64,000 nt of DNA from Pseudomonadota bacterium (GCA_027365475.1 DAHXNI010000022.1:24264-88263); one strand, 5' to 3'; numbered from the stretch's first letter, positions 49,953 through 60,502 are shown. A program made the numbers and translations. The notes: generated by a model not told the origin, from the letters alone.

Positions 49953-51218
49953 TCATTGATCTGCCACCTGCGCCAGATGTGCCACGACCGCAGCACGGGG
50001 CACCCACTCCACCTGGGCTGGACCATCCAGCGCCTTGACCTGGACCACTCCCTTTGCGAGCTCATCATCCCCAAGAATGAGTGCCCAGCGGGCCCGAAGC
50101 CGGTCGGCCCGCTTGAGCTTGGACTTGAGGGTCCCAGGACCCGTAGCGAGAACCACCCTGAGACCGGGGTAGGCCTGGCGGATCTCCCGCATGAGCGCGA
50201 ATCCACTTTCTTCCGCCGCAGCGCCGAGTGTCACGAGAACTGCGCACGGACGCTTCACATCCGTCCGGCCAAGCAGGGCTGCGACCCGTTCCAGCCCGAG
50301 CGCCCAGCCCATAGCCGACGTGGGGGATCCCCCGAGCTGCTCAACCAGTCCATCATAGCGCCCTCCGGAGCAGACCGCCGACTGGGCGCCGAGCGCAGTC
50401 GAGGTCCATTCAAAAACGGTCTGTGTATAGTAATCGAGACCGCGTACCAGCCTCGGGTTGATCCGGTATGCGATTCCCGCAGCATCAAGCAGGGTACCAA
50501 CACGCTGCCAGTGTTCGCGTGAGGCTTCACCGAGAAAGTCACTCAGGACGGGCGCGTTGGCGAGGAGCTCCTGGATCTCAGCAGACTTGCTGTCCAAAAT
50601 ACGCAGCGGATTGCGCGCGAGCCGCATCCGATCGTCTGGCCCGAGCGCATCCTCATGCGACGAGAGGTAGGCGGCCAGCGCCGCCCGATAGTGCACGCGT
50701 TCCTCGGCAGTCCCGAGAGTATTGAGTTCGAGCGTCAGTCCCTCGATCCCAAGTCTGTCCCAAAGGCACTGCGAAAGCATGAGGAGCTCGGCCTCGAGAT
50801 CGGGGGTTGCGATGCCAAACACTTCGACCCCGATCTGGTGGAACTGGCGGTGGCGTCCCTTTTGCGGCCGCTCATGCCGGAACATGGGACCGTGATACCA
50901 GAGACGCTGGGGGCCTGAGCGGATCAAATCGTGCTCGATCACGGCGCGGACACAGCCGGCCGTAGCCTCCGGTCGCAGCGCCAGCAAATCTCCGTTGCGA
51001 TCCTCGAATGCATACATTTCCTTCTCAACGATATCAGTCGCCTCTCCGATGCTTCGCGTGAAAAGCCGGCTGTCCTCGACGATCGGCAAGCGGATCTCGC
51101 CATATCCGGCGGCTTCGAACACTTCACGCGCAGCGGACTCAATTTCCGCAAAATGTCGGGCTTCCTCCGGCAGGAGATCGTTCATGCCGCGCACCCGGCT
51201 GATCGCCCCGGGCTTCAT
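49953..51218 (-). CDS. hisS: histidyl-tRNA synthetase
   Basis: RVRGMNDLLPEE; LRPEATAGCVRAVIEH; RGLDYYTQTVFEW. Confidence 0.96.
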   Translation of the reverse strand: MKPGAISRVRGMNDLLPEEARHFAEIESAAREVFEAAGYGEIRLPIVEDSRLFTRSIGEATDIVEKEMYAFEDRNGDLLALRPEATAGCVRAVIEHDLIRSGPQRLWYHGPMFRHERPQKGRHRQFHQIGVEVFGIATPDLEAELLMLSQCLWDRLGIEGLTLELNTLGTAEERVHYRAALAAYLSSHEDALGPDDRMRLARNPLRILDSKSAEIQELLANAPVLSDFLGEASREHWQRVGTLLDAAGIAYRINPRLVRGLDYYTQTVFEWTSTALGAQSAVCSGGRYDGLVEQLGGSPTSAMGWALGLERVAALLGRTDVKRPCAVLVTLGAAAEESGFALMREIRQAYPGLRVVLATGPGTLKSKLKRADRLRARWALILGDDELAKGVVQVKALDGPAQVEWVPRAAVVAHLAQVADQ

Positions 51219-51985
51219 GGATGTGGTGATTCCAAGGGAGGGGCGATGGAGAGGACCGCCACATGATCGGCCCCGGTCCACGGGGACAGTGCAAAACGCT
51301 TGCCGTCAACAAAAAATGCGAGCCCGCGGGTATCGCCCAAAACGATCCTCACGGGCGGCCGGGCCAAAAGATGCAGAAGTGTCCCCTGCTTCACCAGTTT
51401 CGCGTAAACCGTGTGCCCGGCCGAGGTCACGGCAATCCAGGACGAGCGCGTGAGCACGAAACGCAGCCGGAGCTTTGGAACTGAAATCGGGCGCGGGTGC
51501 GGTAGAGATGGAACCGGATGGGCCCGCGTCGGACGCTTGGGCTGCAAGGCCACAACCCTTGGTAATGGAGGCAAGGGGTGCACACTCGGACCCGATCCCA
51601 GGACCAGCCAGAGCACTGCGAGAATCGCGCCCACGAGCAGAAGTCCAGCCGTAACGCCGAGCCACGCCCGTGAACCGGATGGCCAGGTATGATCAGAGTC
51701 CGGCGGGAAGGGCAAAGCGGGTTCACCGCTCCCGGGATCGGGAAGCGTCCGGATGAGGGCTTCAGGATCGAGTTCCAACCAGACGGCATAGCGACGCAAA
51801 TGTCCCAGATAATAGATGGGGGCTCCAAACGCACCGAACGCACCGGCTTCAAGACCTGCGAGCAGCGCATTCGGGACATGGAGCGTGCGTGCGGCGAACT
51901 CGAGCGTCACGCCACGCTCCTGCCGACGCCGGGCAAGTGCCCTGCCGACGTCTGCATAGGCACTGAGAGGTCGGAACTCGCTCAC
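51215..51985 (-). CDS. rodZ: RodZ-like helix-turn-helix cytoskeletal protein
   Basis: N-terminal HTH (GRALARRRQERGVTLEFAARTLHV), TM segment, C-terminal DUF4115-like domain; GTG start. Confidence 0.8.
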   Translation of the reverse strand: MSEFRPLSAYADVGRALARRRQERGVTLEFAARTLHVPNALLAGLEAGAFGAFGAPIYYLGHLRRYAVWLELDPEALIRTLPDPGSGEPALPFPPDSDHTWPSGSRAWLGVTAGLLLVGAILAVLWLVLGSGPSVHPLPPLPRVVALQPKRPTRAHPVPSLPHPRPISVPKLRLRFVLTRSSWIAVTSAGHTVYAKLVKQGTLLHLLARPPVRIVLGDTRGLAFFVDGKRFALSPWTGADHVAVLSIAPPLESPHP

Positions 51986-52743
51986 GGACTCGGGTGATGA
52001 TGGAGAAACGCCAGGGCTTCGGGGGAACCAGGGTAGTCTTCGAGCAGAATGGCCCCGTACCGTTCCGCGGCCACAGAATCCTTGACCGCCCATTCGGAGC
52101 GTATGAGGAGCCAGAGCACGGATGCGGCCGGTTTGGGCGGGAGATCCGCAAGACGCGTCAGCAATGAACGCGCACGGTGGAAAGCGTGATTCCGCATGTC
52201 GAGGTTCGCGAGCTGCCAGAGCGCCGGCGCGTAGTTGTCATTCAAGGCGATCGCACGAGAGAAATACCGAATTGCGGTGCTCTGGTCCCGGAGTCTCAGG
52301 GCACACACTCCGGCGTTGGTATAAGCCACCTCCGGCGTGATATAGGACGCAGTCTTGGCCGCCTTCACGAGTGCATGGATCGCGCGGTGCACTTGACCTG
52401 TACGGCAAAGCAGCACTCCGTAGGCGTTGAGCGTCTCTGGATCATTGGGACGAAGATTCAAAGATGCCCGGTAATACTTGCGGGCACGAGCCAGCTCGCC
52501 GAGTTCAACGTCGAGGAGCGCCATGGCATTGTGCGCCTTCACGGAGTCCGGGTTGAGCTTCAGGGCTCGCCCGAAACTGTGGAGTGCCAGGGTGCGCTCG
52601 TGCCTTTGCAGGTAGATCATTCCCATCGTGACATTGTCCCGCGCTGCGGCCTTGAAATTCGTCACCGGCTTCGGATGATTCGATTCGGTCACACATCCGG
52701 CGAGCAGGATCGCGCACAAACCGATCGCGAGTACCCGCCTCAT
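51982..52743 (-). CDS. pilW: type IV pilus biogenesis/stability TPR lipoprotein PilW/PilF
   Basis: Lipobox LLAGC; TPRs; position between rodZ and rlmN. Confidence 0.85.
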   Translation of the reverse strand: MRRVLAIGLCAILLAGCVTESNHPKPVTNFKAAARDNVTMGMIYLQRHERTLALHSFGRALKLNPDSVKAHNAMALLDVELGELARARKYYRASLNLRPNDPETLNAYGVLLCRTGQVHRAIHALVKAAKTASYITPEVAYTNAGVCALRLRDQSTAIRYFSRAIALNDNYAPALWQLANLDMRNHAFHRARSLLTRLADLPPKPAASVLWLLIRSEWAVKDSVAAERYGAILLEDYPGSPEALAFLHHHPSP

Positions 52744-53864
52744 GCGCAGGCCCTCGGAGAGGCGAACCGGAACTGCTCGGGCAGGCGATTCGCAACCGAC
52801 CCTGCCAGTTGGCCACAGGCCGCCTGGATCGATTGCCCACGGGGTTTACGAATGAGCGTCCGGAGACCCTGACCGATCAGAATCTTCTGAAACGCCAGAA
52901 TTCTGGATTCCGGCGAAGTCGCGAAGGCCGTTCCCGGGAACGGATTGAACGGGATGAGATTCACCTTGGCCGGAATCGCCCTCAGCAGGCGCGCCAGCGC
53001 ACGTGCATCGGCCAGCTGGTCATTCACTCCATCAAGCATGACATACTCGATCAGGATCTCGCGCTCCGGGTGCCGCGCGACGTACCGACGGCAGGCAGCC
53101 AACAGCTCAGCAAGGGGATGGGCGCGGTTGATCGGCACGAGCCGATCACGCAGGGCATCATCGGCCGCGTGCAGCGAAACCGCAAGCGCCACATCATGCT
53201 CGGTGGAAAGCCGGTCGATCAGGGGCACAAGCCCCGCCGTGCTCACTGTCACACGCCATTTGGAAAATCCGTAGGCGAGATCGTCGAGGAGCAGGCGCAA
53301 GACCGGCGAGAGCGCGTGGTAGTTGGCCAGTGGCTCGCCCATGCCCATGAACACCACGTTTTGAATCGGACGGTCCGACTTGGAACCATCCGGATCATGC
53401 CAGATTCGCCAAAGCTGCCCCACAATCTCGGCGCTTGTGAGATTCCGGCTGAACCCCTGGGCCCCGGTCGCACAGAAGGCGCAGTTGAGGACGCATCCCG
53501 CCTGGGACGAGACACAGAGCGTCCTACGGTCCTCATCCGGAATGATGACGGTTTCGACGGCATTGCACGCATCGACCTGAAACAGCCACTTCTCGGTTCC
53601 GTCGGCATCCACAGCCCGCCCGACTGCTGGCGGACAGACACAGTCGGCTGCCTCAAGAAGCATCGCCCGGAGACCGAGCGCGAGATCGGTCATGCGGTCG
53701 AAATCCGCGATCCCGCGCCGATGGATCCAGCCTAAGATCTGCCGGGCGTGGAAGGCTCTCGCACCTCGCGCCCCAACCCAGTTCTCAAGCGCTGCCCGGT
53801 CGAATCCGAGAAGGTTCGCGCGTCCGGCCGGGTCGGACTCAGCGTGGAGTTCGAGTGAAGACAT
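52740..53864 (-). CDS. rlmN: 23S rRNA/tRNA adenine C2-methyltransferase RlmN
   Basis: [11 protein letters not shown] radical-SAM motif; [14 protein letters not shown]; start reassigned to [10 protein letters not shown]. Confidence 0.95.
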   Translation of the reverse strand: MSSLELHAESDPAGRANLLGFDRAALENWVGARGARAFHARQILGWIHRRGIADFDRMTDLALGLRAMLLEAADCVCPPAVGRAVDADGTEKWLFQVDACNAVETVIIPDEDRRTLCVSSQAGCVLNCAFCATGAQGFSRNLTSAEIVGQLWRIWHDPDGSKSDRPIQNVVFMGMGEPLANYHALSPVLRLLLDDLAYGFSKWRVTVSTAGLVPLIDRLSTEHDVALAVSLHAADDALRDRLVPINRAHPLAELLAACRRYVARHPEREILIEYVMLDGVNDQLADARALARLLRAIPAKVNLIPFNPFPGTAFATSPESRILAFQKILIGQGLRTLIRKPRGQSIQAACGQLAGSVANRLPEQFRFASPRACA

Positions 53865-54273
53865 CGATCTCGCCAAAAAAGAAGGCGATCTCGCGCAGCG
53901 CGTTCGCCGGGCTGTCCGATCCGTGGACCAGGTTGCGTTCAATGCTTTCACCCCATTCGCGCCGAAGGGTTCCGGGCGCGGCCCGGGCTGGATCGGTTGC
54001 GCCCATGAGATCGCGGTTTTTCTGAACCGCATCCTCGCCTTCGAGCACCTGGGCCATGACCGGACCAGACGACATGTACTCCACGAGTGACGGGAAGAAG
54101 GGCCGTTCCCGGTGCACCGCATAAAAGGACTCGGCTTCCGAACGGCTGAGCTGAAGCATCCGGGCCGCAGCGATCCGGAGCCCCGCCCGTTCGAACCGCT
54201 CATACACGGATCCGATTCGGTCGCGCGCAACGCCATCCGGTTTGATGATCGACAAGGTCCGTTCAAGACTCAT
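53839..54273 (-). CDS. ndk: nucleoside diphosphate kinase
   Basis: [15 protein letters not shown]; lacks nothing obvious at the active-site region. Confidence 0.93.
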   Translation of the reverse strand: MSLERTLSIIKPDGVARDRIGSVYERFERAGLRIAAARMLQLSRSEAESFYAVHRERPFFPSLVEYMSSGPVMAQVLEGEDAVQKNRDLMGATDPARAAPGTLRREWGESIERNLVHGSDSPANALREIAFFFGEIDVFTRTPR

Positions 54274-54405
54274 TTGGGAAACTCTCCAGCGCTTGTCGCG
54301 TGAAGCCCGCAGGCACTCGATTTGAAAGACAAGCTAAACGAATGATTTTATCGTGTTCTGGCCTTTTCCTGCAAGCGAAAACCCGGAATCGGGCCTCCGT
54401 ACCGA

Positions 54406-54741
54406 TCACAGCGCGAAACTTTCGCCGCAGCCGCAGACCTCCCGCGCATTCGGATTGCGGAAACGGAACATCCGATTGAGACCGTCCCGGACATAGTCGA
54501 CCTCGATTCCAGCGAGCATCGGGAGATCAGCTTCGGACACGACCAGTGGCACACCCGCACAGTCGATCAACCGTTCACCGCTCGCCACTTCTTGGGCATA
54601 GTCGATCCGGATGCTGTGCCCCGCACAACCGCTAGGCTCAACCGATATCTTGAGACCCACCGCTTCCGCGTGCGTCCCGAGCAGACGCTTCGCCTGTTCC
54701 ACCGCGTCCGGGGTCCATGTCATTGCGTTCATCATTTTCAA
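54406..54741 (-). CDS. HesB/IscA-family iron-sulfur assembly protein
   Basis: SGCAGHSIRIDYA and C-terminal CGCGESF. Confidence 0.88.
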   Translation of the reverse strand: MKMMNAMTWTPDAVEQAKRLLGTHAEAVGLKISVEPSGCAGHSIRIDYAQEVASGERLIDCAGVPLVVSEADLPMLAGIEVDYVRDGLNRMFRFRNPNAREVCGCGESFAL

Positions 54742-55181
54742 CTCCCGCCACGCTCCCTGCGCCCGCTCCGGTCTTCATTGCCGAGCGCATGGATGATGGC
54801 ATCTTCAACCAGCAGTGCCTCATCATAACGGACCCGCGGGTATCCCAAAAATCCCGCCACCGCACAACCCGGCGGGACGATGTCCGACCGGGCGGACCGG
54901 CCCTCGAGCCACTCGGCATAGTATGCACAAGCTGCCCCGGTCCATGGGCCGCCACGATACCGGTAACGTGCCCGCGCGATCAGCCCATCCCGGATCTCAA
55001 GCAGAAATTCGATCTCGCTGCCCTGTTCGGGGCTGCCCGCCGTACCCTCACGGACATTCGGCAATCCCGGTTCGAATCCGCCCGCACGGCGCAAATCGCG
55101 AGCCCAGCGTTCGAATCTGGAGCGTGGCGATTCCCCCTCTTCCGGCAACAGGGGAACCGGATCCCCATCTCCCGGCTTCAC
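54738..55181 (-). CDS. divergent IscU/NifU-N-like protein lacking canonical cysteines
   Basis: Hand alignment to IscU (AEWLEG~TEWVKG; LLVEDAI~ILAEDAI); sits directly after iscS. Confidence 0.6.
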   Translation of the reverse strand: MKPGDGDPVPLLPEEGESPRSRFERWARDLRRAGGFEPGLPNVREGTAGSPEQGSEIEFLLEIRDGLIARARYRYRGGPWTGAACAYYAEWLEGRSARSDIVPPGCAVAGFLGYPRVRYDEALLVEDAIIHALGNEDRSGRRERGGS

Positions 55182-56377
55182 ACCGTTCGGGAGCCCATCC
55201 GGCCCCCTTTCCGGGGTGCCACTTCGAGCATCTGGCCGTAGGCCTCTGCAATGGCCTGGGCCGCACTTTCGATTTCATCCTCGGTCGTGAACCGCCCGAG
55301 GCTGATCCGCAAGGTCGCCTCCGCTTCAGCATCGGATCGCCCGAGCGCCTTGAGGACGTGGGAAGGTTCTCCCCGTGCACTCGCACAGGCCGATCCCTGA
55401 GCCAGGGCCAGATCACCGAGAAAGAAAAGCAGGCTCTCTCCCCCGACACCGGTAAACGTGAGGCTGAGTAATCCACAGACGCGTGGGACTGACGCACCAT
55501 TGAGTTCGACACCCGAAAGCGTACGGAGGCGAGCCCAGAGCCCGTCTCGCATCCCTTGGATGCGGCAGGCATCAGTAGCACCCTCAAGACGGGCGATCCG
55601 GAAAGCCTCGCCCAAGCCCACGATTTGATGGGTCGCAAGAGTTCCAGCGCGCAGTCCCCGTTCCTGCCCACCTCCGTGGATGATCGGCTCGAGGACAAGC
55701 TCGGGATCATTCCGCAGATAGAGCGCACCAATCCCCTTGGGGCCGTATATTTTGTGCCCTGAGAACGACATGAGATCGACCGGGAGAGCAGCCAAGTCGA
55801 TCGGCAGTTTGCCCGCACTCTGAACCGCATCGACGTGAAACACGATGCCCCGCTCTCGGCAGATAGACCCGATGGAAGCGACGTCCTGAATGACGCCGGT
55901 TTCATTATTGACATGCATGACCGAGCAAAGCAGGGTATCGGACCGTAGTGCCCGTCGGATTTCCTCCGGGTCCACGCATCCGTTACGATCGCAGGGCACA
56001 TAGGTCACTTCGAAGCCATCCGCCTCGAGCGAGCGAAGCGTGTCGAGCACGGAGGAGTGCTCGATCTGCGACGAGACGAGATGACGACCGCGTTCCCGGC
56101 GGGCCCGAGCCAGGCCGCTCAGGGCAAGATTGTTCGATTCAGTCGCCCCGGAGGTAAAAATGACCTCGCGATCCCGTGCACCGATCAGTGCGGCAACTTC
56201 ATGGCGGGCCGCTTCGACCGCTTCCCGGGCGGCGCGTCCGAGGGCATGGGTCGCCGATCCGGGGTTGGCGAAAACGGATCCCGGACCGAGGTATTCGAGC
56301 ATGCGAACGATGACCCGCGGATCGGCTGGTGTCGAGGCCGCATAGTCCAAGTAAATGGGCCGGGTGCGCTTGCTCAC
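55178..56377 (-). CDS. iscS: cysteine desulfurase (IscS/NifS family)
   Basis: YLDYAASTPADPRV, SFSGHKIYGPKGIGALY, ALAQGSACAS active-site Cys loop. Confidence 0.92.
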   Translation of the reverse strand: MSKRTRPIYLDYAASTPADPRVIVRMLEYLGPGSVFANPGSATHALGRAAREAVEAARHEVAALIGARDREVIFTSGATESNNLALSGLARARRERGRHLVSSQIEHSSVLDTLRSLEADGFEVTYVPCDRNGCVDPEEIRRALRSDTLLCSVMHVNNETGVIQDVASIGSICRERGIVFHVDAVQSAGKLPIDLAALPVDLMSFSGHKIYGPKGIGALYLRNDPELVLEPIIHGGGQERGLRAGTLATHQIVGLGEAFRIARLEGATDACRIQGMRDGLWARLRTLSGVELNGASVPRVCGLLSLTFTGVGGESLLFFLGDLALAQGSACASARGEPSHVLKALGRSDAEAEATLRISLGRFTTEDEIESAAQAIAEAYGQMLEVAPRKGGRMGSRTV

Positions 56378-56497
56378 GCCCCCATTATAGGGCGATCGGG
56401 CCTTCCCGGACAGTGTGCCGGGTTCGCTGCATGAATCCCACCCTCGCGGATCGCCAGCGGTCTCTGCTATGCTGGGGGATTACACGGCTGATCCCGC

Positions 56498-57310
56498 ATG
56501 CAACCCATTACCAATATCGCCATCCGCGCCGCCCGCCGGGGGGGCGAGGTCATCCTCCGCCAGGTGGACCGGGTCGAGCATCTCCGGGTTCAGGAAAAAG
56601 CCCGTCACGACTTTGTCAGTGAGGTGGATCGGGGAGCCGAACAGGCCATCCTGGAAGTCATCCGCTCCGTCTACCCCGACCACGCCATTCTCGCCGAGGA
56701 AAGCGGTCGCGGGGGGGCAACCGAGACGGATCTGCGTTGGATCATCGACCCGCTGGACGGCACCACCAATTTTCTTCACGGGCTCCCCATTTTCGCTGTT
56801 TCGGTTGCTTTTGAAGCCCGTGGCGTGCTGGAAGCGGGAGTCGTTCTGGATCCCCTGCGCGGCGAACTTTTCGTTGCCAGCCGAGGAGAAGGTGCACTGC
56901 TCAACGATCGGCGGATACGGGTGGCCAAACGCACCAATCTCGATGAGGCACTGCTCGGGACAGGATTTCCGTTCCGAGATTTCGGAAATCTCGATGCCTA
57001 TCTCGACATGTTCCGGACGCTACTGCCCCGCGTATCCGGAATCCGGCGGGGGGGTTCGGCCGCACTGGATCTGGCCTATGTGGCCGCGGGACGTCTGGAC
57101 GGATTTTTTGAACTTGGGCTCAATCCATGGGACACGGCTGCGGGACTGCTGCTGATCCAGGAAGCGGGCGGGCTTACGGAAAGTCTCCGAGAGGGGGTGT
57201 CACCACTTTTAAGCGGGGATCTCGTCTCGGGCAATCCGAAACTCCTCTCTGAGCTGCGAGATCTCCTCGCTCCCTGGTGCCGGGCCCTGTCAGGGCCGCC
57301 CGTCGACTAA
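56498..57310 (+). CDS. suhB: inositol monophosphatase family protein
   Basis: HAILAEESGR; WIIDPLDGTTNFLHGLP; WDTAAGLLLIQEAGG. Confidence 0.93.
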   Translation: MQPITNIAIRAARRGGEVILRQVDRVEHLRVQEKARHDFVSEVDRGAEQAILEVIRSVYPDHAILAEESGRGGATETDLRWIIDPLDGTTNFLHGLPIFAVSVAFEARGVLEAGVVLDPLRGELFVASRGEGALLNDRRIRVAKRTNLDEALLGTGFPFRDFGNLDAYLDMFRTLLPRVSGIRRGGSAALDLAYVAAGRLDGFFELGLNPWDTAAGLLLIQEAGGLTESLREGVSPLLSGDLVSGNPKLLSELRDLLAPWCRALSGPPVD

Positions 57311-58222
57311 ATCCTCACGCCGCCTCGGCAGAAGATCGGAACGGTCCACACCGAGCATGAGCGCCGTCGCGCTCGCAATGAAGATCGAGGAGTAGGTGCC
57401 CACGAGGATACCCACAAAAAGCGCGATTGAGAATCCCCGCAGCACTGGACCACCAACCAGCAGCAAAGCGACGACCACGAGCAGCGTCATGAATGATGTC
57501 ATGAGTGTTCGAGAGAGTGTTTCATTGATCGCAATGTTCATGAGCTCAAGCGGGGTTCCCCGGCGAAACTTCCGGAAGTCCTCCCGGATCCGGTCGAAAA
57601 CCACAACAGTGTCGTTCAGCGAGTAGCCCATGATCGCGAGGATCGCGGCCAGGACATTGAGGTTGAAGCCGATTCCCGTAAACGAAAAAAATCCGATCGT
57701 AAAAACCACATCGTGGATCGTGGCGGCGATCGCACCCACGGCAAACCTCCACTCAAAACGGAAAGCGACATAAAGGAGGATCAGAACGAGAGTCGCCACC
57801 ATGGCCGTTATCCCCTTCTCGCGCAGTGCGCTGCCAACCTGGGGACCGATGAGTTCCTCGCTCACCACCGTTGCACCTGGGTAGTGCGCCACGACGGTTC
57901 GGGCCAGAGCCGCAGCCACCCGCTTGCCCACGGTTTTGTGTTTGGGACGCAGCCTGATCAGCACGTCCGGGTGGTGGCCGAAACGGCTGACGTTCGCGTG
58001 TGAGAATCCAGATGTGGCCACAAACCTGCGAAGTGCGCTCAAATCCGGTACTTTCGGGAATCCAATCTCGACCACGACACCACCTGTGAAGTCGAGGCCG
58101 AGGTTGAGACCACGGGTTGCGAGCGAGATGCAGGCTGCGAGAAAAACCACCGTCGACGCAGCGAGTGCCACCTTGCGTGCGGCGAGAAAGTTGATGTGGG
58201 GGACTCTGTGGAAAAACTCCAT
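57290..58222 (-). CDS. secF: protein translocase subunit SecF
   Basis: GLDFTGGVVVEI; SLNDTVVVFDRIRE. Confidence 0.95.
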   Translation of the reverse strand: MEFFHRVPHINFLAARKVALAASTVVFLAACISLATRGLNLGLDFTGGVVVEIGFPKVPDLSALRRFVATSGFSHANVSRFGHHPDVLIRLRPKHKTVGKRVAAALARTVVAHYPGATVVSEELIGPQVGSALREKGITAMVATLVLILLYVAFRFEWRFAVGAIAATIHDVVFTIGFFSFTGIGFNLNVLAAILAIMGYSLNDTVVVFDRIREDFRKFRRGTPLELMNIAINETLSRTLMTSFMTLLVVVALLLVGGPVLRGFSIALFVGILVGTYSSIFIASATALMLGVDRSDLLPRRREDLVDGRP

Positions 58223-58241
58223 GCGGGACTCCAGTTCGCCC

Positions 58242-60086
58242 TCAGACAGGCAGTCGGGTCAGACGGCGTCCGCCGTAGACCGCGTTGGTGATGGCCCGGC
58301 TGTTCATGACCGCCGTGTAGAGGGAAGTCAGAATACCCAGGCAAAGGGTGATGGCGAAGCCCTTGACTGGCCCGCTACCGAGCAGAAAGAGCAAAACGCC
58401 CGCGATGAGCGCCGTGACGTGCGAGTCGACGATCGTTCCCCAGGCACGCTCATAACCCGCATGGATGGCCGCCTGCGGGCTCGCGCCGTTGCGGAGTTCT
58501 TCACGGATACGCTCGTAGATGAGCACGTTGGCGTCAATTGCCATACCGACCGTGAGTACCATACCCGCGATCCCGGGAAGCGTGAGGGTAGCCTGAAGAA
58601 GTGACAGGAGTGCCACAATCAGGATCAGGTTGACGAAAAGCGCAAGGTCCGCAATCACGCCGAACCACTTGTAGTAGAACGCCATGAACAAAACGACGAG
58701 CGCAAAACCCAGAATCACCGCGGCGACGCCATCCCGGATGTTCTCGCGGCCGAGACTCGGGCCGATGGTCCGCTCGGCCACGACGGTCATGGGCGCCGCA
58801 AGTGGGGTACGCAGAAGTAGAGCCAGCTTGTTGGCCTGCCGTTCAGTCAGTCCGGTGATCTGGAAATTGCTCGAGAAGACACCGCGGATGGTCGCGATGC
58901 TGATGACCCGCTCGATCTTCTTCGTCACGATCACCGACTGGCCATCGACTTTTCGATGCAGGCTCCGGTTTTCGATATAGAGTACGGCCATCGGCTGGTT
59001 CAGGTTGTGGCTCGTGGTCTCGAGCATCCGGTTCCCGCCCCTCGAGTTGAGCGTGACGTTCACGGCGGGCTGACCATTCACATAGGCCGATGTGGCATTC
59101 ACAATCTCGCGGCCGCTCACGATGATGCCTGAACTCAGCAGAACCGGCGCGCCCTGCGTGGTCGTGAAACGGCGTGCACCCGGCGGGACCTGACCCGATT
59201 GGAGCGCGCTCTGGGCGCTTGGGGAGTCATCAACCAGCCGAAACTGTACGGTCGCCGTATCACCGAGCCGTCGTTCGGCACGGGCCGCATCCTGGATGCC
59301 TGGCAGTTCCACCACCACATCTTGCGCGCCCTGTTGTTCAACCACTGCAGCCGTCACGCCCAGCTCGTTCACACGGCGCCTCAGTGCTGCTACGTCCTGA
59401 ACGACGGCAACCTGGTTGAGCGCGGTCTTTTGCGCGGAACCATAACGGGCGGTAATCACCGAGAAGCCTCCGGCCTCACCCGTGTGGAGAACAAGATGCG
59501 GGTGCTCCTTCTGGATGAGGTGGAGCGCCGGGCGGAGATCAACCGGACGGGCGAGCTCGATGCGCAATCCCGCAGCAGCCCGACTTACCCCGAGGTACCG
59601 GATGCCGTGGTGGCGCAGCAACACTTCGAGACTGGTCCGGATCCGACCCAATGCGTCGTGGACAGCCGCCCGAGTATCGACCTCGAGCAGGAAATAAATG
59701 CCACCCCGGAGATCGAGTCCCTCAGGCATCGGCTTGAGCCCCAATGTGCGCAGCCAGTCCGGCGTTTCCGGGACGAGATTCGGGGCGACCGAATAATCCT
59801 CTCCCAGAACCTGCTTGAGGAGCACGAGCGCCCGGCGCTGTATGGACTCATGGGCAAAGACGAGAAGGATGTGATCCCGCTCGATCCGAGCCCGCTTGAC
59901 GGATAAATGATGCGCCTCAAGATGGCGCTCGATCCGGGACAGGACCGCAGGCGGGACGATCGAGGCACCGATCCGGGTCACGTTGAGCGCAGGGGCTTCC
60001 GGGTAAAGGTTCGGCAACGCAAGGAACACCGCCACGAGCGTCACCACGATGACCAGAATGTTTTTCCACAGGGGATAACGGTTCAT
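58242..60086 (-). CDS. secD: protein translocase subunit SecD
   Basis: GLDLRGGIYFLLEVD; AIDANVLIYERIREELRNG. Confidence 0.96.
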   Translation of the reverse strand: MNRYPLWKNILVIVVTLVAVFLALPNLYPEAPALNVTRIGASIVPPAVLSRIERHLEAHHLSVKRARIERDHILLVFAHESIQRRALVLLKQVLGEDYSVAPNLVPETPDWLRTLGLKPMPEGLDLRGGIYFLLEVDTRAAVHDALGRIRTSLEVLLRHHGIRYLGVSRAAAGLRIELARPVDLRPALHLIQKEHPHLVLHTGEAGGFSVITARYGSAQKTALNQVAVVQDVAALRRRVNELGVTAAVVEQQGAQDVVVELPGIQDAARAERRLGDTATVQFRLVDDSPSAQSALQSGQVPPGARRFTTTQGAPVLLSSGIIVSGREIVNATSAYVNGQPAVNVTLNSRGGNRMLETTSHNLNQPMAVLYIENRSLHRKVDGQSVIVTKKIERVISIATIRGVFSSNFQITGLTERQANKLALLLRTPLAAPMTVVAERTIGPSLGRENIRDGVAAVILGFALVVLFMAFYYKWFGVIADLALFVNLILIVALLSLLQATLTLPGIAGMVLTVGMAIDANVLIYERIREELRNGASPQAAIHAGYERAWGTIVDSHVTALIAGVLLFLLGSGPVKGFAITLCLGILTSLYTAVMNSRAITNAVYGGRRLTRLPV

Positions 60087-60129
60087 GGATTCAGCCTGTT
60101 CACTCGGGGTCCGGCGTGGGGAGGATGGT

Positions 60130-60465
60130 TCAGACGGCTTTCAGGGTTCCCTTGGGATAAACGGCAGCGACCGCTTGCCGCTGCAGAGTCAGTTCGACCC
60201 CATTGGATGCTTCGAGCACGATGAACTGTTCGTTCAGCCGGACGACCCGGCCGACGAGCCCGCCCTGGGTCAGGACCTCGTCACCGGTTGCAAGCCCCTC
60301 GATCAGTTTGCGGTGTTCCTTCTGCCGTTTCTGTTGGGGACGCATGGCCGTAAAATAGAAAAACAGGATGAAAACAACGAAAATGAGCACGAGGCTCCAA
60401 ACGTTGCCGCCGGAAGACGGGCCGGGGGTGGCACCTTGGGCCCAAGCGTTCGGGATAAGATTCAT
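60130..60465 (-). CDS. yajC: preprotein translocase subunit YajC
   Basis: FYFTAMRPQQKRQKEHRKLIEGLATGDEVLTQGGLVGRV. Confidence 0.93.
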   Translation of the reverse strand: MNLIPNAWAQGATPGPSSGGNVWSLVLIFVVFILFFYFTAMRPQQKRQKEHRKLIEGLATGDEVLTQGGLVGRVVRLNEQFIVLEASNGVELTLQRQAVAAVYPKGTLKAV

Positions 60466-60502
60466 GAGGATGACTCCCGCGTGCGACTAGTAAAGTTCGC
60501 CA

